NCBI GenBank assembly: GCA_949752795.1
Contig: OX457068.1
Location: forward strand, 61,011,582-61,075,581
Length of the DNA: 64,000 nucleotides
Direction: 5' to 3'
Source of the DNA: Hyperoodon ampullatus
Taxonomy: Eukaryota > Chordata > Mammalia > Artiodactyla > Ziphiidae
The notes under the pieces: generated by a model
What the model was told of the DNA's origin: nothing
Seen by the model: the letters and a program-made list of their open reading frames with translations, nothing else
Databases searched by the model: none
In this document: piece after piece, positions 22,981 to 35,059 of the stretch
Numbering within the stretch: position 1 is the stretch's first letter
Layout of the letters: each line of letters starts with the position of its first letter
Translations under genes and position numbers: made by a program

Positions 22981-25496
22981 TTTTTCCCACATTACCATGA
23001 ATTTTCAGGTTCTTCATTGTATTCTCCAGTAGATTCCAGGCAGCAGGAAGAAATGAGTTTACCTGATTTGTAACTTCAGTGCCTGGCACAGTGTTGGAAT
23101 TAGTATCGATTAATAATTAACATACATTGCCCATTTCAGATATATTTATCATTTTGTCATCCTTTCTAAGATCTTGAGGGCAATATCTTGCCTTATACTC
23201 CCCTCAGCAGCCAAACTGCTCCAATATATTACAGATGTTTTGTTTATTTTCCTCACCTTAACTGTCACCTGACAAGTGACAGGCAAAATCATGAGTTCAG
23301 TGACTATATGTAGGAAAGATTATTTTCCAGAGATTAAACACCTAACCCCAGTCGGCCAATAAATGTCTGACAATGGATGGCTCCATATCATACTATTCTG
23401 ATAAAAGAGTGAAGTGGGTGTCCCAATGAATGTTGTTCTTTGCATACAAAGGATGGTACCTCATACTGAGAGCTTCCCTTCAATTTGTTCTAAATAATTT
23501 CCTTCACACGTCAAACAAGGCAACCTTTTCTTTTATGTTTCTTGTTGAAAGCCAGTTTATCCACACAAGTGAGGAAAGAAGAGGAAGTCGGGAGTTTCTG
23601 GATGGTGTTTACATTTCCTCCTGACATATTTTGTTCCAAAATATTTGTTCTTCCAAGAGTCTGACATAGTATCTTCTTAGTACCCTCAGGCTGTCCACAT
23701 TTTAACCTTATCCCAGCCTTAAACATTAGCTTCGCTCAATTGTGTATGCAGTTAAAGTGTTTGTTTAGAGAGCTTTCCATCATAAGCACAAAATAATAAC
23801 CAGGTATCATTTTGTCAGTCTATGTTGCCAGCAAAACTCTTCTTGATATTTTCCCAAATTTGCCTCACATTAACTCACCTTGTTTCTACTTCTTGACTCC
23901 TTGTCCCCTTCCTTCCTGAAGTATTGAGATCACGAAGCTCCCTGTCAAGTTAATTCCTCACTCTTTTGCCAAACGTTCTTTATTTCACTTATTTATTGGG
24001 CTCATGCATATACCCAGAGCTTACAATAATCCATAGATTCACTGAATTCCAGTTTAGTATTTTCTTTGCCACTAAATTCATCTCTTTATTACTGTTCAAG
24101 CTTTAACAGTATGCTTTAGTGCCAGAAAATACAATATTTATCTCACAGCTGAAGTGCAAATAGGATATTCCTCCAAATATCTTGCCCTTTATCCAGGAGC
24201 TATAAAAGACCAAAAAAAAAAAAAAAAAAAAAAAAAAACCAATTCTTTGTAACTTAATGGCAGCATCCTAGTTCCAGCTGTGCTGTGTACAATTACAATA
24301 ACAACCATCATCTGTACAACTTAAGCCTGGTCAAATGTTTACTAAATCCACACAATGTCGTAGTAATACCTCAATTCTCTTTGTGTAAATTTTCAAGAGT
24401 ATTAAATCATTTGGGTTAAAATATGAAAAGTGGTTTTACATTTGTCGACACTAACATTAAGGAAACCTCACTCACCAGCAATTACTCAAATACATGGAAA
24501 ATAGAAGTCAGATCACACAAACTCCAAGATGAGTCCGTCAAAAACCAAGATCAGAACCCAACACAGCAGAGCTGGTAGCCTCTGTGTCCCTCCTGGGTGC
24601 CTTGGACTCTTTGCTTTAAGGCAGCTCAGTCAGCCCAGTGTCCTATTCCACAAGGAAAGAGCAGCCCTGCCCCCAATGCCCAACAAGGCACCTTCATATC
24701 TGTGTCTTACAGCGACATACTCTGAAGTAAGTTTTGGTCAAGAGCTAGACCACTGCATCCTCATAACGGAAACATAATGCTTCATCCCTGGGTCAGATTC
24801 TCCCAGCTGGGCTTTTGATCAAGGAGCATGTTCAAACAGTTGCTAAGCATCTTATATATAAAACGTGCATAAAATTTTTTGAAAATTGTAAGGATGTAGA
24901 GTAAAACTTTTAAAAACTTGAAAGCTGTGAAGAAAATAAAAAACAAGCAATTGTTTTTATTTTTATATGTCTTCTAGATATAAAGCCGGTTGATCAGTTT
25001 AGAAATGTAGGATTGATTTAAAATACTTATAAAATTCTCAATTTTGGTACACTGAATTACACAAATGTTCCCCAGATAGTTTTAGGAAACTGAAGTTATT
25101 TTTCAAAGGTAATAGAGAATATTGAGTCTTAGATACATATACTAAAAAAAAGAAGACTAAATATTCTTTGGGTGACTTTTATAATTTTATATTTTATTTC
25201 TAAGCTTTTATGTCTCTACAAACAACATTCTGTTAGGTCCTACAAAAGGCAATTTAACTATACATAAAATAATTTCAGCAAAAATTCTTCCTTTGTACTC
25301 ATTATCTAGTTAACTTTCATATTTCAGGAGGGGTTTGGGAAAATTGGTACTGATTCATACAGCAAATAGTGAAGAATAGAGAAAAAAATCTTGACCCATA
25401 GTATTGGGTTCTGCTACCAATTGTACAACCTATTAACAGTGTGATTTAAGGAAAACACCTCAAGTTCTTTGAGTGGCAATTTTTTTATCTGAAAAG
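22981..25496. other. Unique AT-rich sequence with one long A tract
   Basis: No gene is recognised. A run of about 27-28 A residues lies at 24211-24238. No SINE or retrocopy body was recognised upstream of it, so it may be a free microsatellite. The 82-codon frame at 24529-24777 shows no family resemblance. Confidence 0.5.
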
Positions 25497-25504
25497 GAGA
25501 ATAG

Positions 25505-25799
25505 AGACAGTCATACAGAGTGCAGTAAGTCAAAAAGAGAAAAACAAATATCGTATATTAATGCATATATGTGGAATCTAGAAAAGTGGTACAGATGAAC
25601 CAGTTTGCAAAGCAGAAATAGAGACACAGATGTAGAGAACAAACGTATGGACACCAAGGAGGGAAAGCAGAGGGGGAGGGTTTGTGGTGGTGGGATGAAT
25701 TGGGAGGTTAGGATTGACATATATACACTAATATGTATAAAATAGATAACTAATAAGAACCTGCTGTATAAAAAACAAATGAATAAAATTCAAAAAAAA
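25505..25799 (+). mobile_element. Short L1 3'-end insertion with TSD
   Basis: About 295 bp of L1 3' end: starts at the GTCATACAGAGTGCAGTAAG part of late ORF2, runs through the G-rich 3'UTR (GGAGGGAAAGCAGAGGGGGA-like) and ends with AATAAAATTC plus A8. The duplication GAGAATAG is found at 25497-25504 and 25800-25807. It is strongly 5'-truncated and carries no function. Confidence 0.88.
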
Positions 25800-25853
25800 G
25801 AGAATAGCAGTATTTTTCTTATCCACTTTATAAGGTTTCTATGAGGCTCAAGA

Positions 25854-26065
25854 CAGCAGTCCCCAACCTTTTTGGGACCAGGGACCAGTTTAATGGAAGA
25901 CAATTTTTCCATGGATGGGGGTGGGGGAGATGGTCCAGGCGGTAATGTGAGTGATGGGGAGTGATGGGGATTGGCAGATGAAGCTTTGCTCACTTGCCCG
26001 CCACTCACCTTCTGCTGTGCAGCCCGGTTCCTCACAGGCTACGGCCTGGGGTTTGGGGACCTCTG
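25854..26065. mobile_element. hAT-type DNA transposon fossil (MER1/Charlie-like)
   Basis: Terminal inverted repeats are visible: CAGCAGTCCCCAA at the left and TTTGGGGACCTCTG at the right, which reversed reads CAGAGGTCCCCAAA. The inside has the family's 'gaccagggaccagtttaatg' and 'cactcaccttctgctgtgca' phrases. It is a non-autonomous element of about 210 bp with no transposase. The 8-bp target duplication is too decayed to confirm. Confidence 0.75.
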
Positions 26066-26379
26066 AAATAAGATGCCTTGGAAGAACTTCCTAGTAAATA
26101 ATAGAACCTATTATTTAAATTATTCATATTCAGGTACCTCCACTATAATGCTTCTTCTTTATTCATGCTGTCCATAGTAATCAGTGAAGATAGATTCTGT
26201 TGAATGCAACAAGTTTTGAGCACTTTGGTCTGTCAATATTTGCTCACATGTTTTCATTCTAGGTCTAAGTTGTGGAGAGAGCTTTTAATCACTGTTCCCA
26301 ATAGTCAGAGGGCTATAGCACTAGCAGAGTTCCAGCAGAGCAGAAGATAATTCAATCATTATATTAAACATGCAACATC

Positions 26380-26995
26380 ATGGCATCTGCAAATAAGGAC
26401 AGTTTCATATCTTCTTTTCCAATCTTCACACCTTTTTTTTTCTTTCCTTATCACACTGGCTAGAACTGTCAGCAAAATGTTGAATCAAAATGTTAATAGA
26501 AGAAATCTTTATCTCCTGATATCTCACTAGTCTTTGTTTATTCATATATTTTTGAAGATTGCAGAACTAAACACCTGCAATTTGGGTTTTCTGAGGTTTC
26601 TTCTAGATTAAATTTTTGTTATGCTTTTTGGCAGGAATACTCCAGAAGTGATATTGTGTTCTTTTCAGTACATCATATTATGCAGTCAAAGATGTTACTA
26701 GTGAGTTCAATTTCAATCACTTGCCTAAGACGTTGTTTGCCAGATTTTGCCACTGTAAAGTTACCTTTCCATTTGTTAATTAATAAATATATTAATGAAT
26801 TTTGAACTATGGGAGAATCCTGTGAATCCTCAATGCTTAACCCACTATTTTACTCATTTATCAATGATTCTGGCCTCAATCAATTTTATAATGATGGTTG
26901 CCAAATAGTGATTTTCTACTTCTTTCTTTTCTTCTATATTTAATTATTGGCCTTCTACAGTGAAGAAGAGCTTCATCATTTTATTTGTTTATTTT
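26380..26995 (-). mobile_element. Old L1 remnant, antisense
   Basis: The segment 26380-26480 reads like the reverse of the L1 reverse-transcriptase region (CATGGCATCTGCAAATAAGG corresponds to the FADD segment reversed). The part at 26580-26990 ('gatggttgccaaatagtgat') matches old L1M-type 3' sequence. Strongly diverged and possibly composed of two pieces. Confidence 0.55.
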
Positions 26996-27021
26996 TTATA
27001 GCAGTGTGGACTTACAGAATC

Positions 27022-27500
27022 TTTTTTTTAATGATTATTTTTATTGGAGTAAAATTGCTTTGCAATGTTGTGTTAGTTTCTGTTGTACAGTGAAGTGAAT
27101 CAGCTATATGTATACCTATATCTCCTCCCTCTTGGACCTCCCTCCCACCCCCCCATCCCACCCATCTCGGTCATCACAGAGCACTGAGCTGAGCTCCCTG
27201 TGTTATACAGCAGGTTCCCACTAGCTATCTATTTTACACATGGTAGTGTATTTATGTGAAACCTAATCTCCCAATTTGTCCCACCCTCCCCTTCCCCCAC
27301 CGTGTCCACATGTCCATTTTCTACATCTACATCTCTATTCCTGCCTTACAAATAGGTTCATCCGTACCATTTTTCTAGATTCCACATATATGCATTAATA
27401 TACGATATTTGTTCTTCTCTTTCTGGTTTACTTCACTCTGTATGACAGACTCTAGGTCCATCCACATCTCTACAAATGACCCAATTTCATTATTTCATTC
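27022..27500 (-). mobile_element. L1 3'-end fragment, antisense; host site of L1-B
   Basis: This is the reverse of an L1 3'UTR and late ORF2: TTTTTATTGGAGTAAAATTG, then CCTCCC-rich UTR, then CTTCACTCTGTATGACAGAC. It ends around 27500, only a few bases before the full-length L1-B. Confidence 0.85.
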
Positions 27501-27619
27501 AATTGCTTATAGTTCGGGAGCCGGAGGAAGATGGCGGAAGAGTAAGACGCGGAGATCACCTTCCTCCCCACAGATACATCAGAAATTCATCTACACGTGG
27601 AACAACTCCAACAGAACGC

Positions 27620-27919
27620 CTACTGAACGCTGACAGAAGACCTCAGACCCCCCAAAAGGCAAGAAACTCCCCACATACCTGGGTAGGTCAAAAGAAAAAA
27701 AGAATAAACAGAGACAATAGGATATGGACGGGACCTGCACCAGTGGGAGGGAGCCGTGAAGGAGGGAAGGTTTCTACACACTACAAGCCCCTTCGAGGGC
27801 GGAGACTGCAGGTGGCGGAGGGGGAAAGCTTCGGAGTAGCGGAGGAGAGCACAGCAACAGGGGTGTGGAGGGCAAAGCAGAGAGATTTTGGCACAGAGGA
27901 TCGGTGCCCTCAGGCACAC
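27620..27919 (-). other. Antisense 99-codon frame in the L1-B 5'UTR
   Basis: The antisense frame starts MCLRAPILCAKISLLCPPHP and ends GGLRSSVSVQ. It aligns along most of its length with the antisense frames in L1-A (14467-14769) and L1-C (45247-45545). It begins about 400 nt and stops about 105 nt from the L1 5' end, a layout like primate ORF0. A longer sense frame (27476-28177) also stays open here, so openness alone is weak evidence. Confidence 0.3.
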
Positions 27920-28400
27920 ACCAGCCCGAGAGACTTGTCTGCTCGGCCGCCAGAGCGGGCGGGGCTGGGAGCTGAGGCTCGGGTATCGGCTTTCAGTCGG
28001 AGCGCAGGGAGAGGTCTGGGGCTGGCGGCAGGAAGAGACCCTGAAGGGGTTAGTGCTAGCCCGGAGGGAGTCCGGGGAAAGGGTCTGGAGCTACCGGAGA
28101 GGCAAGAGACTTTTTTCCCTTTTGTTGCCTGGTGCGCGAGGAGAGGGCATTCCCCTCCCTCCCCTCTGCCTGAGTGAGCCAGAGCCCCCGAATCAGCGGC
28201 TCCTTTAAACCCGTCCTGTCTGAGCGAAGAACGGACGCCCTCCGGCGACCTACGCGCAGAGGCGGGGCCAGGTCCAAGGCTGAGACCCGGGAGCTGTGAG
28301 AGCAGAGACAGGGAAATCTCTCTGTGCAGCCTCCGAGGCAGCGGATTAAAGCTCCACGGTCCATTTGATGTGCCCTGCGTCTGTGGAGTGCATGAATGGA

Positions 28401-28626
28401 CAGCGAATCATCCCAAATTGAGGAAGTGGACCTTGAGGACAAGATTTAAGACTTTCCCCCCTTTTTTTTTTCCTCTTTTTACAACGAATTATCTCAAATT
28501 AAGGAGGTGGACTTAGCAAGATTTCAGACTTTTCGCCCTTTTCCTCTTTTTACAACGAATTATCCCAAAACGAGGAGGTGGACTTGGAGAGCAAGATTTT
28601 TGATTTTTCCCCCTGCTCTCTTTTTG
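28401..28626 (+). repeat. Three tandem ~75-bp units in the L1-B 5'UTR
   Basis: Three head-to-tail units, each reading roughly ACARCGAATYATCYCAAA, then GAGGAGGTGGACTT, then CAAGATTT and a pyrimidine run ending CCTCTTTTT. They lie at about 28401-28480, 28481-28551 and 28552-28626. L1-C has two such units and L1-A has one, so this is a subfamily-level expansion. Confidence 0.85.
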
Positions 28627-28789
28627 TGAATGTGTATGTGTAATCTTCTGTGTAAGACTCTCTCTGTATAGCTTTGCTTCCACCATAGGTCCCAGGGTTC
28701 TTTCGGTCCGTGTTTTTATTCAATAATTACTTTTTAATTTTAATAACGCTACTCTATTTCATACTTTATTCTATTTTACTTTACCTGCT

Positions 28790-29140
28790 CTTTCTTTTTT
28801 TCCTCCCTTCCCTTCCTCCCTCCCTCCCTCCGCTCCTCCTTTCCTTCTTTCTTTTTCTTTCCTCCATCCCTCCCTCCCTCCCACCCTTCTTCTTTCCACT
28901 TTCTTTTTCTTTCCTTCCTCCCTCCCTCCCTCCCTTCTGTCTTTCTTTCTTTCCTTCCTTCCTCCCTCCCTCCCTCTCTTCTTCCATTCACTCTTCCTTT
29001 TGCTTTCATTCCTCCTTCCCTCCCTCCTTTCTTTCCTTTCTTTCCATCCTTCCTCCCTCCCTCCTTTCTTTCTTTCTTCCTTCCTTCCGTCCTTACTTCC
29101 CTTCTTCCTTTCTTTCAATCTCTCTTTCTTTCTTCTACTA
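28790..29140 (+). repeat. Expanded polypyrimidine (CCTT/CCCT)n tract in L1-B
   Basis: About 350 bp almost purely C and T on the plus strand, made of CCTCCCTCCCTCC, CTTTCTTTCTT and TTCCTTCC blocks. It sits between the 5'UTR units and ORF1. The matching place in L1-A (about 15770-15840) has only a short T-rich stretch. Long frames across it (Ser/Phe/Pro-rich on plus, Lys/Glu/Arg/Gly-rich on minus) are composition artefacts. Confidence 0.9.
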
Positions 29141-29675
29141 ATTATTTCTTTCTACTTTTTCTCACTGTTATTCTGAGCCGGGTGGATGAAAGGCTCTTGG
29201 TGCTGCAGCCAGGAGTTAGTGCTGTGCCTCTGAAGTGGGAGAGCCAACTTCAGGACACGGGTCCACAAGAGACCTCCCAGCTCCACATAATATCAAGCAG
29301 CAAAAATCTCCCAGGGATCTCCATCTCAACACCAGCACCCAGCTTCAGTCAACGACCAGCAAGCTACAGTGCTGGTCACCCTATGCCAAGCAACTAGCAA
29401 GGCAGGAACACAACCCCACCCATTAGCAGAGAGGATACCTAAAAACATAATAAGGCCACAGGCACCCCAAAACACACCACCAGACGTGGACCTGTCCACC
29501 AGAAAGACAAGATCGAGCTTCAACCACCAGAACACAGGCATTAGTCCCCCCCACCAGGAAGCCTACACAACCTACTGAAACAACCTTAGCCATGGGGGAC
29601 AGACACCAAAAACAATGGGAACTACGAATCTGCAGCCTGCAAAAAGGAGACCCCAAACACAGTAACATAAGCAAA

Positions 29676-30590
29676 ATGAGAAAGCAGAAAAACACACAGC
29701 AGGTGAAGGAGCAAGATAAAAACCTACCAGACCTAACAAATGAAGAGGTAATAGGCAGTCTACCTGAAAAAGAATTCAGAATAATGATAGTAAAGCTGAT
29801 CCAAGATTCTATTTCCCAGATCCAAAATCTTGGAAATAGAATAGACAATATGCAAGAAACAGTTAACAAGGACCTAGAAGAACTAAAGATGAATCAAGCA
29901 TCGATTAAAAACACAATAAATGAAATGAAAAATACTCTAGATGGGATCAATAGCAGAATAACTGAGGCAGAAGAACGGATAAGTGAGGTGGAAGATAAAA
30001 TAGTGGAAATAACTGATGCAGAGAAAAATAAAGAAAAAAGAATGAAAAGAACAGAGGACAGTCTCAGAGACCTCTGGGACAACATTAAACGCACCAACAT
30101 TCGAATTATAGGGGTTCCAGAAGAAGAAGAGAAAAAGAAAGGGACTGAGAAAATATTTGAAGAGATTATAGTTGAAAACTTCCCTAATATGGGAAAGGAA
30201 ATAGTTAATCAAGTCCAGGAGGCACAGAGAGTCCCATACAGAATAAATCCAAGAAGAAATACGCCAAGACACATATTAATCAAACTGTCAAAAATTAAAC
30301 ACAAAGAAATCATATTAAAAGCAGCAAGGGAAAAACAACAAATAACACACAAGGGAATCCCCATCAGGTTAACAGCTGATCTCTCAGCAGAAACTCTACA
30401 AGCCAGAAGGGAGTGGCAGGACATAATTAAAGTGATGAAGGAGAAAAACCTGCAACCAAGACTACTCTACCCAGCAAGGATCTCATTCAGATTTGATGGA
30501 GAAATTAAAACGTTTACAGACAAGCAAAAGCTGAGAGAGTTCAGCACCACCAAACCAGCTTTACAACAAATGCTAAAGGAACTTCTCTAG
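29676..30590 (+). CDS. L1-B ORF1 protein (ORF1p), intact
   Basis: ORF1p binds L1 RNA in cis, forms trimers and is needed for retrotransposition. I take the ATG at 29676 (MRKQKNTQQVKEQDKN), giving 304 residues. An in-frame ATG at 29592 would add 28 residues, but the same place in L1-C lacks that ATG, so it is probably a private change. Visible domains are a charged N-terminus, a coiled coil (about residues 40-125, with IQNLGNRIDNMQETVNKDLE and EERISEVEDKIVEI), an RNA-recognition domain (from about 135, IRIIGVPEEEEKK) and a C-terminal domain ([34 protein letters not shown]). It has no stop or frameshift, unlike the copies in L1-A and L1-C. Whether it is expressed is unknown. Confidence 0.9.
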   Translation: MRKQKNTQQVKEQDKNLPDLTNEEVIGSLPEKEFRIMIVKLIQDSISQIQNLGNRIDNMQETVNKDLEELKMNQASIKNTINEMKNTLDGINSRITEAEERISEVEDKIVEITDAEKNKEKRMKRTEDSLRDLWDNIKRTNIRIIGVPEEEEKKKGTEKIFEEIIVENFPNMGKEIVNQVQEAQRVPYRINPRRNTPRHILIKLSKIKHKEIILKAAREKQQITHKGIPIRLTADLSAETLQARREWQDIIKVMKEKNLQPRLLYPARISFRFDGEIKTFTDKQKLREFSTTKPALQQMLKELL

Positions 30591-30648
30591 GCAAGAAACA
30601 CAACAGAAGGACTATACCTACAATAACGAACCCAAAGCCATTAAGGAA

Positions 30649-33600
30649 ATGGGAATAGGAACATACATATCAATAATTACCTTAAATGTAAATGGACTAA
30701 ATGCTCCCACCAAAAGACACAGATTGGCTGAATGGATACAAAAACAAGACCCATATATATGCTGTCTACAAGAGACCCACTTCAGACCTAGAGACACATA
30801 CAGATTGAAAGTAAGGGGATGGAAAAAGATATTCCATGCAAATGGAAATCAAAAGAAAGCTGGAGTAGCAATTCTTATATCAGACAAAATAGACTTTAAA
30901 ATAAAGACTATTAGAAGAGACAAAGAAGGACACTACATAACGATAAAGGGATCGATCCAAGAAGAAGATATAACAATTGTAAATATTTATGCACCCAACA
31001 TAGGAGCACCTCAATACATAAGGCAAACACTAACAGCCATAAAAGGGGAAATCGACAGTAACACAATCATAGTAGGGGACTTTAACACCCCACTTTCACC
31101 AATGGACAGATCATCCAAAATGAAAATAAATAAGGAAACACAAGCTTTAAATGATACATTAAACAAGATGGACTTAATTGATATTTATAGGACATTCCAC
31201 CCAAAAATAACAGAATACACATTTTTCTCAAGTGCTCATGGAACATTCTCCAGGATAGATCATATCTTGGGTCACAAATCAAGCCTTGGTAAATTTAAGA
31301 AAATTGAAATTGTATCAAGTATCTTTTCTGACCACAATGCTATGAGACTAGACATCAATTACAGGAAAAGATCTGTAAAAAATACAAACACATGGAGGCT
31401 AAACAATACACTACTCAATAATGAAGTGATCACTGAAGAAATCAAAGAGGAAATTAAGAAATACTTAGAAACAAATGACAATGGAGACACGACGACCCAA
31501 AACCTATGGGACGCAGCAAGAGCAGTTCTAAGGGGGAAGTTTATAGCAATACAATCCCACCTTAAGAAACAGGAAACATTTCGAGTAAACAACCTGACCC
31601 TGCACCTAAAGCAATTAGAGAAAGAAGAACAAAAAACCCCCAAAGTTAGCAGAAGGAAAGAAATCATAAAGATCAGATCAGAAATGAAAAAGAAATGAAG
31701 GAAACGATAGCAAAGATCAACCAAACTAAAAGCTGGTTCTTTGAGAAGATAAACAAAATTGACAAACCATTAGCCAGACTCATCAAGAAAAGAAGGGAGA
31801 AGACTCAAATCAGTAGAATTAGAAATGAAAAAGGAGAAGTAACAACTGACACTGCAGAAATACAAAAGATCATGAGAGATTACTATAAGCAACTCTATGC
31901 CAATAAAATGGACAACCTGGAAGAAATGGACAAATTCTTAGAAATGCACAACCTACCAAGACTGACTCAGGAAGAAATAGAAAATATGAATAGACCACTC
32001 ACAAGCACTGAAATTGAAACTGTGATTAAAAATCTTCCATCAAACAAAAGCCCAGGACGAGATGGCTTCACAGGCGAATTCTATCAAACATTTAGAGAAG
32101 AGCTAACACCCATCCTTCTCAAACTCTTCCAAACAATATCAGAGGAAGGAACACTCCCAAACTCATTCTACGAGGCCACCATCACCTTGATACCAAAACC
32201 AGGCAAGGATGTCACAAAGAAAGAAAACTACAGGCCAATATCACTGATGAACATAGATGCAAAAATCCTCAACAAAATACTAGCAAACAGAATCCAACAG
32301 CACATTAAAAGGATCATACACCATGATCAAGTGGGATTTATTCCAGGAATGCAAGGATTCTTCAATATACGCAAATCAATCAATGTGATACACCATATTA
32401 ACAAGTTGAAGGAGAAAAACCATATGATCATCTCAATAGATGCAGAGAAAGCTTTTGACAAAATTCAACACCCATTTATGATAAAAACCCTGCAGAAAGT
32501 AGGCATAGAGGGAACTTTCCTCAACATAATAAAGGCCATATATGACAAACCCACAGCCAACATTGTCCTCAACGGTGAAAAACTGAAACCATTTCCACTA
32601 AGATCAGGAACAAGACAAGGCTGCCCACTCTCACCACTCTTATTCAACATAGTTTTGGAAGTTTTAGCCACAGCAATCAGAGAAGAAAAGGAAATAAAAG
32701 GAATCCAAATCGGAAAAGAAGAAGTAAAGCTGTCACTGTTTGCAGATGACATGATACTATACATAGAGAATCCTAAAGATGCTACCGAAAAACTACTAGA
32801 GCTAATCAATGAATTTGGTAAAGTAGCAGGATACAAAATTAATGCACAGAAATCTCTGGCATTCCTGTACACTAATGATGAAAAATCTGAAAATGAAATC
32901 AAGAAAACACTCCCATTTACCATTGCAACAAAAAGAATAAAATATCTAGGAATAAACCTACCTAAGGAGACAAAAGACCTGTATGCAGAAAATTATAAGA
33001 CACTGATGAAAGAAATTAAAGATGATATAAATAGATGGAGAGATATACCATGCTCCTGGATTGGAAGAATCAATATTGTGAAAATGACTCTACTACCCAA
33101 AGCAATCTACAGATTCAATGCAATCCCTATCAAACTACCACTGGCATTTTTCACAGAAGTAGAACAAAAAATTTCAAAATTTGTTTGGAAAAACAAAAGA
33201 CCCCGAATAGCCAAAGCAATCTTGAGAACGAAAAACGGAGCTGGAGGAATCAGGCTGCCTGACTTCAGACTATACTACAAAGCTACAGTAATTAAGACAG
33301 TGTGGTACTGGCATAAAAACAGAAAGATAGATCAGTGGATCAGGATAGAAAGCCCAGAGATAAACCCACGCACATATGGCCAACTTATCTTTGATAAAGG
33401 AGGCAGGAATGTACAGTGGAGAAAGGACAGCCTCTTCAATAAGTGGTGCTGGGAAAACTGGACAGGGACATGTAAAACTATGAGATTAGATCATTCCCTA
33501 ACACCATACACAAAAATAAGCTCAAAATGGATGAAAGACCTAAATGTAAGGCCAGAAACTATCAAACTCTTAGAGGAAAACATAGGTAGAACACTCTATG

Positions 33601-34463
33601 ACATAAATCACAGCAAGATCCTTTTGGACCCACCCCCTAGAGAAATGGGAATAAAAACAAAGATAAACAAATGGGACCTAATGAAACTTCAAAACTTTTG
33701 CACAGCAAAGGAAACCATAAACAAGACCAAAAGACAACCCTCAGAATGGGAGAAAATATTTGCAAATGAAGCAACTGACAAAGGATTAATCTCCAAAATT
33801 TATAAACAGCTCATGCAGCTCAATAGCAAAAAAACAAACAACCCAATCCAAAAATGGGCAGAAGACTTAAATAGGCATTTCTCCAAAGAAGATATACAGA
33901 CTGCCAACAAACACATGAAAGAATGCTCAACATCATTAATCATTAGAGAAATGCAAATCAAAACTACAATGAGATATCATCTCACACCAGTCAGAATGGC
34001 CATCATCAAGAAATCTAGAAACAATAAATGCTGGAGAGGGTGTGGAGAAAAGGGAACACTCTTGCACTGCTGGTGGGAATGTGAATTGGCACAGCCACTA
34101 TGGAGAACAGTATGGAGGTTCCTTAAAAAACTAAAAATAGAACTACCATATGACCCAGCAATCCCACTACTAGGCATATACCCTGAGAAAACCATAATTC
34201 AAAAAGAGACATGTACCAAAATGTTCATTGCAGCTCTATTCACAATAGCCCGGAGCTGGAAACAACCTAAGTGTCCATCATCGGATGAATGGATAAAGAA
34301 GATGTGGCACATACATACAATGGAATATTACTCAGCCATAAAAGGAAACAAAACTGAGCTATTTGTAATGAGGTGGATAGACCTAGAGTCTGTCATACAG
34401 AGTGAAGTAAGTCAGAAAGAGAAAGACAAATACCGTATGCTAACACATATATATGGAATTTAA
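30649..34463 (+). pseudogene. L1-B ORF2, split by a single 4-nt deletion
   Basis: ORF2p supplies the endonuclease that nicks target DNA and the reverse transcriptase that primes there. The first frame, 30649-31698 (349 residues), holds the whole endonuclease: [37 protein letters not shown] and SSIFSDHNAMRLD. Near 31683 the sequence reads CAGAAATGAAAAAG where L1-A has four more bases; this loses the frame. The second frame, 31695-34463 (922 residues), carries the rest: [46 protein letters not shown] (coding bases 32739-32750) and the Cys-rich tail [18 protein letters not shown]. It ends at a TAA just after THIYGI. No other stop is seen. Confidence 0.93.
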
Positions 34464-34769
34464 AAAAAAAAATGTCATGAAGAACCTAGGGGTAAAACGG
34501 GAATAAAGACACAGACCTACTTGAGAATGGACTTGAGGATATGGGGAAGGGGAAGGGTAAGCTGTGACAAAGGGAAAGAGAGGCATGGACATATATACAC
34601 TACCAAACGTAAGGTAGATAGATAGTGGGAAGCAGCCGCAGAGCACAGGGAGATCAGCTCGGTGCTTTGTGACCGCCTGGAGGGGTGGGATGGGGAGGGT
34701 GGGAGGGAGGGAGATGCATGAGGGAGGGGATGTGGGAACAGATGTATATGTATGACTGATTCACTTTGT

Positions 34770-34775
34770 TATAAA
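34770..34775 (+). promoter_or_regulatory. Candidate variant poly(A) signal TATAAA of L1-B
   Basis: TATAAA lies about 11-16 nt before the A-tail. At the same place L1-A reads TATGAA and continues another ~45 nt. The UAUAAA hexamer is a known weaker variant of AAUAAA. The same TATAAA and the same shortened end occur in L1-C. Confidence 0.5.
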
Positions 34776-34811
34776 GCAGAAACTAAAAAAAAAAAAAATT
34801 GCTTATAGTTC

Positions 34812-35059
34812 ACCATCATTATTAATTATGAGCTTAAATTGTCTCAGATTTGACAAGTAGGAGCCCCTCAAGCTGGCTCTGTGTCCATTTGATATGTCAC
34901 CATTATTCCTTAAGCACTTCTCTACTTTCTTACACAGCAAGATGTTTCAGGTTTATCATACTTTCCTTCCCTGGTCATGGGATCAGCCATTTTCCCAAAA
35001 CGTCCTGGTTCCCTTCCGTAGAGAATGGGACTGGAAGCCATAATTTGCTGCTAGGTATT
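34812..35059. other. Unique flank between L1-B and old L1
   Basis: Non-coding flank directly after the right TSD of L1-B. Nothing recognised. Confidence 0.4.

Larger units (their letters stand above)
27516..34796 (+). mobile_element. Full-length young L1 (L1-B) with 15-bp TSD
   Basis: A 7.28-kb LINE-1. It begins GGGAGCCGGAGGAAGATGGC, has a GC-rich 5'UTR, three tandem ~75-bp units (28401-28626), a 350-bp pyrimidine tract (28790-29140), intact ORF1 and nearly intact ORF2, and ends in CAGAAACTAA plus an A run. A perfect duplication AATTGCTTATAGTTC lies at 27501-27515 and 34797-34811. Compared with L1-A it has few lesions and so is younger. Only a 4-nt deletion in ORF2 is evident as a fatal defect. 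It forms a tail-to-tail pair with L1-C. Confidence 0.96.

Noticed and set aside
27476..28177. A 233-codon sense frame in the L1-B 5'UTR
   Set aside because: It starts before the L1 boundary, crosses GC-rich UTR and has no counterpart of similar length in L1-A or L1-C. Best explained by composition.
28710..29141. Long Ser/Phe/Pro-rich and Lys/Glu/Gly/Arg-rich frames
   Set aside because: They are translations of the (CCTT)n-type tract inside L1-B, and the same holds for 43281-43781.
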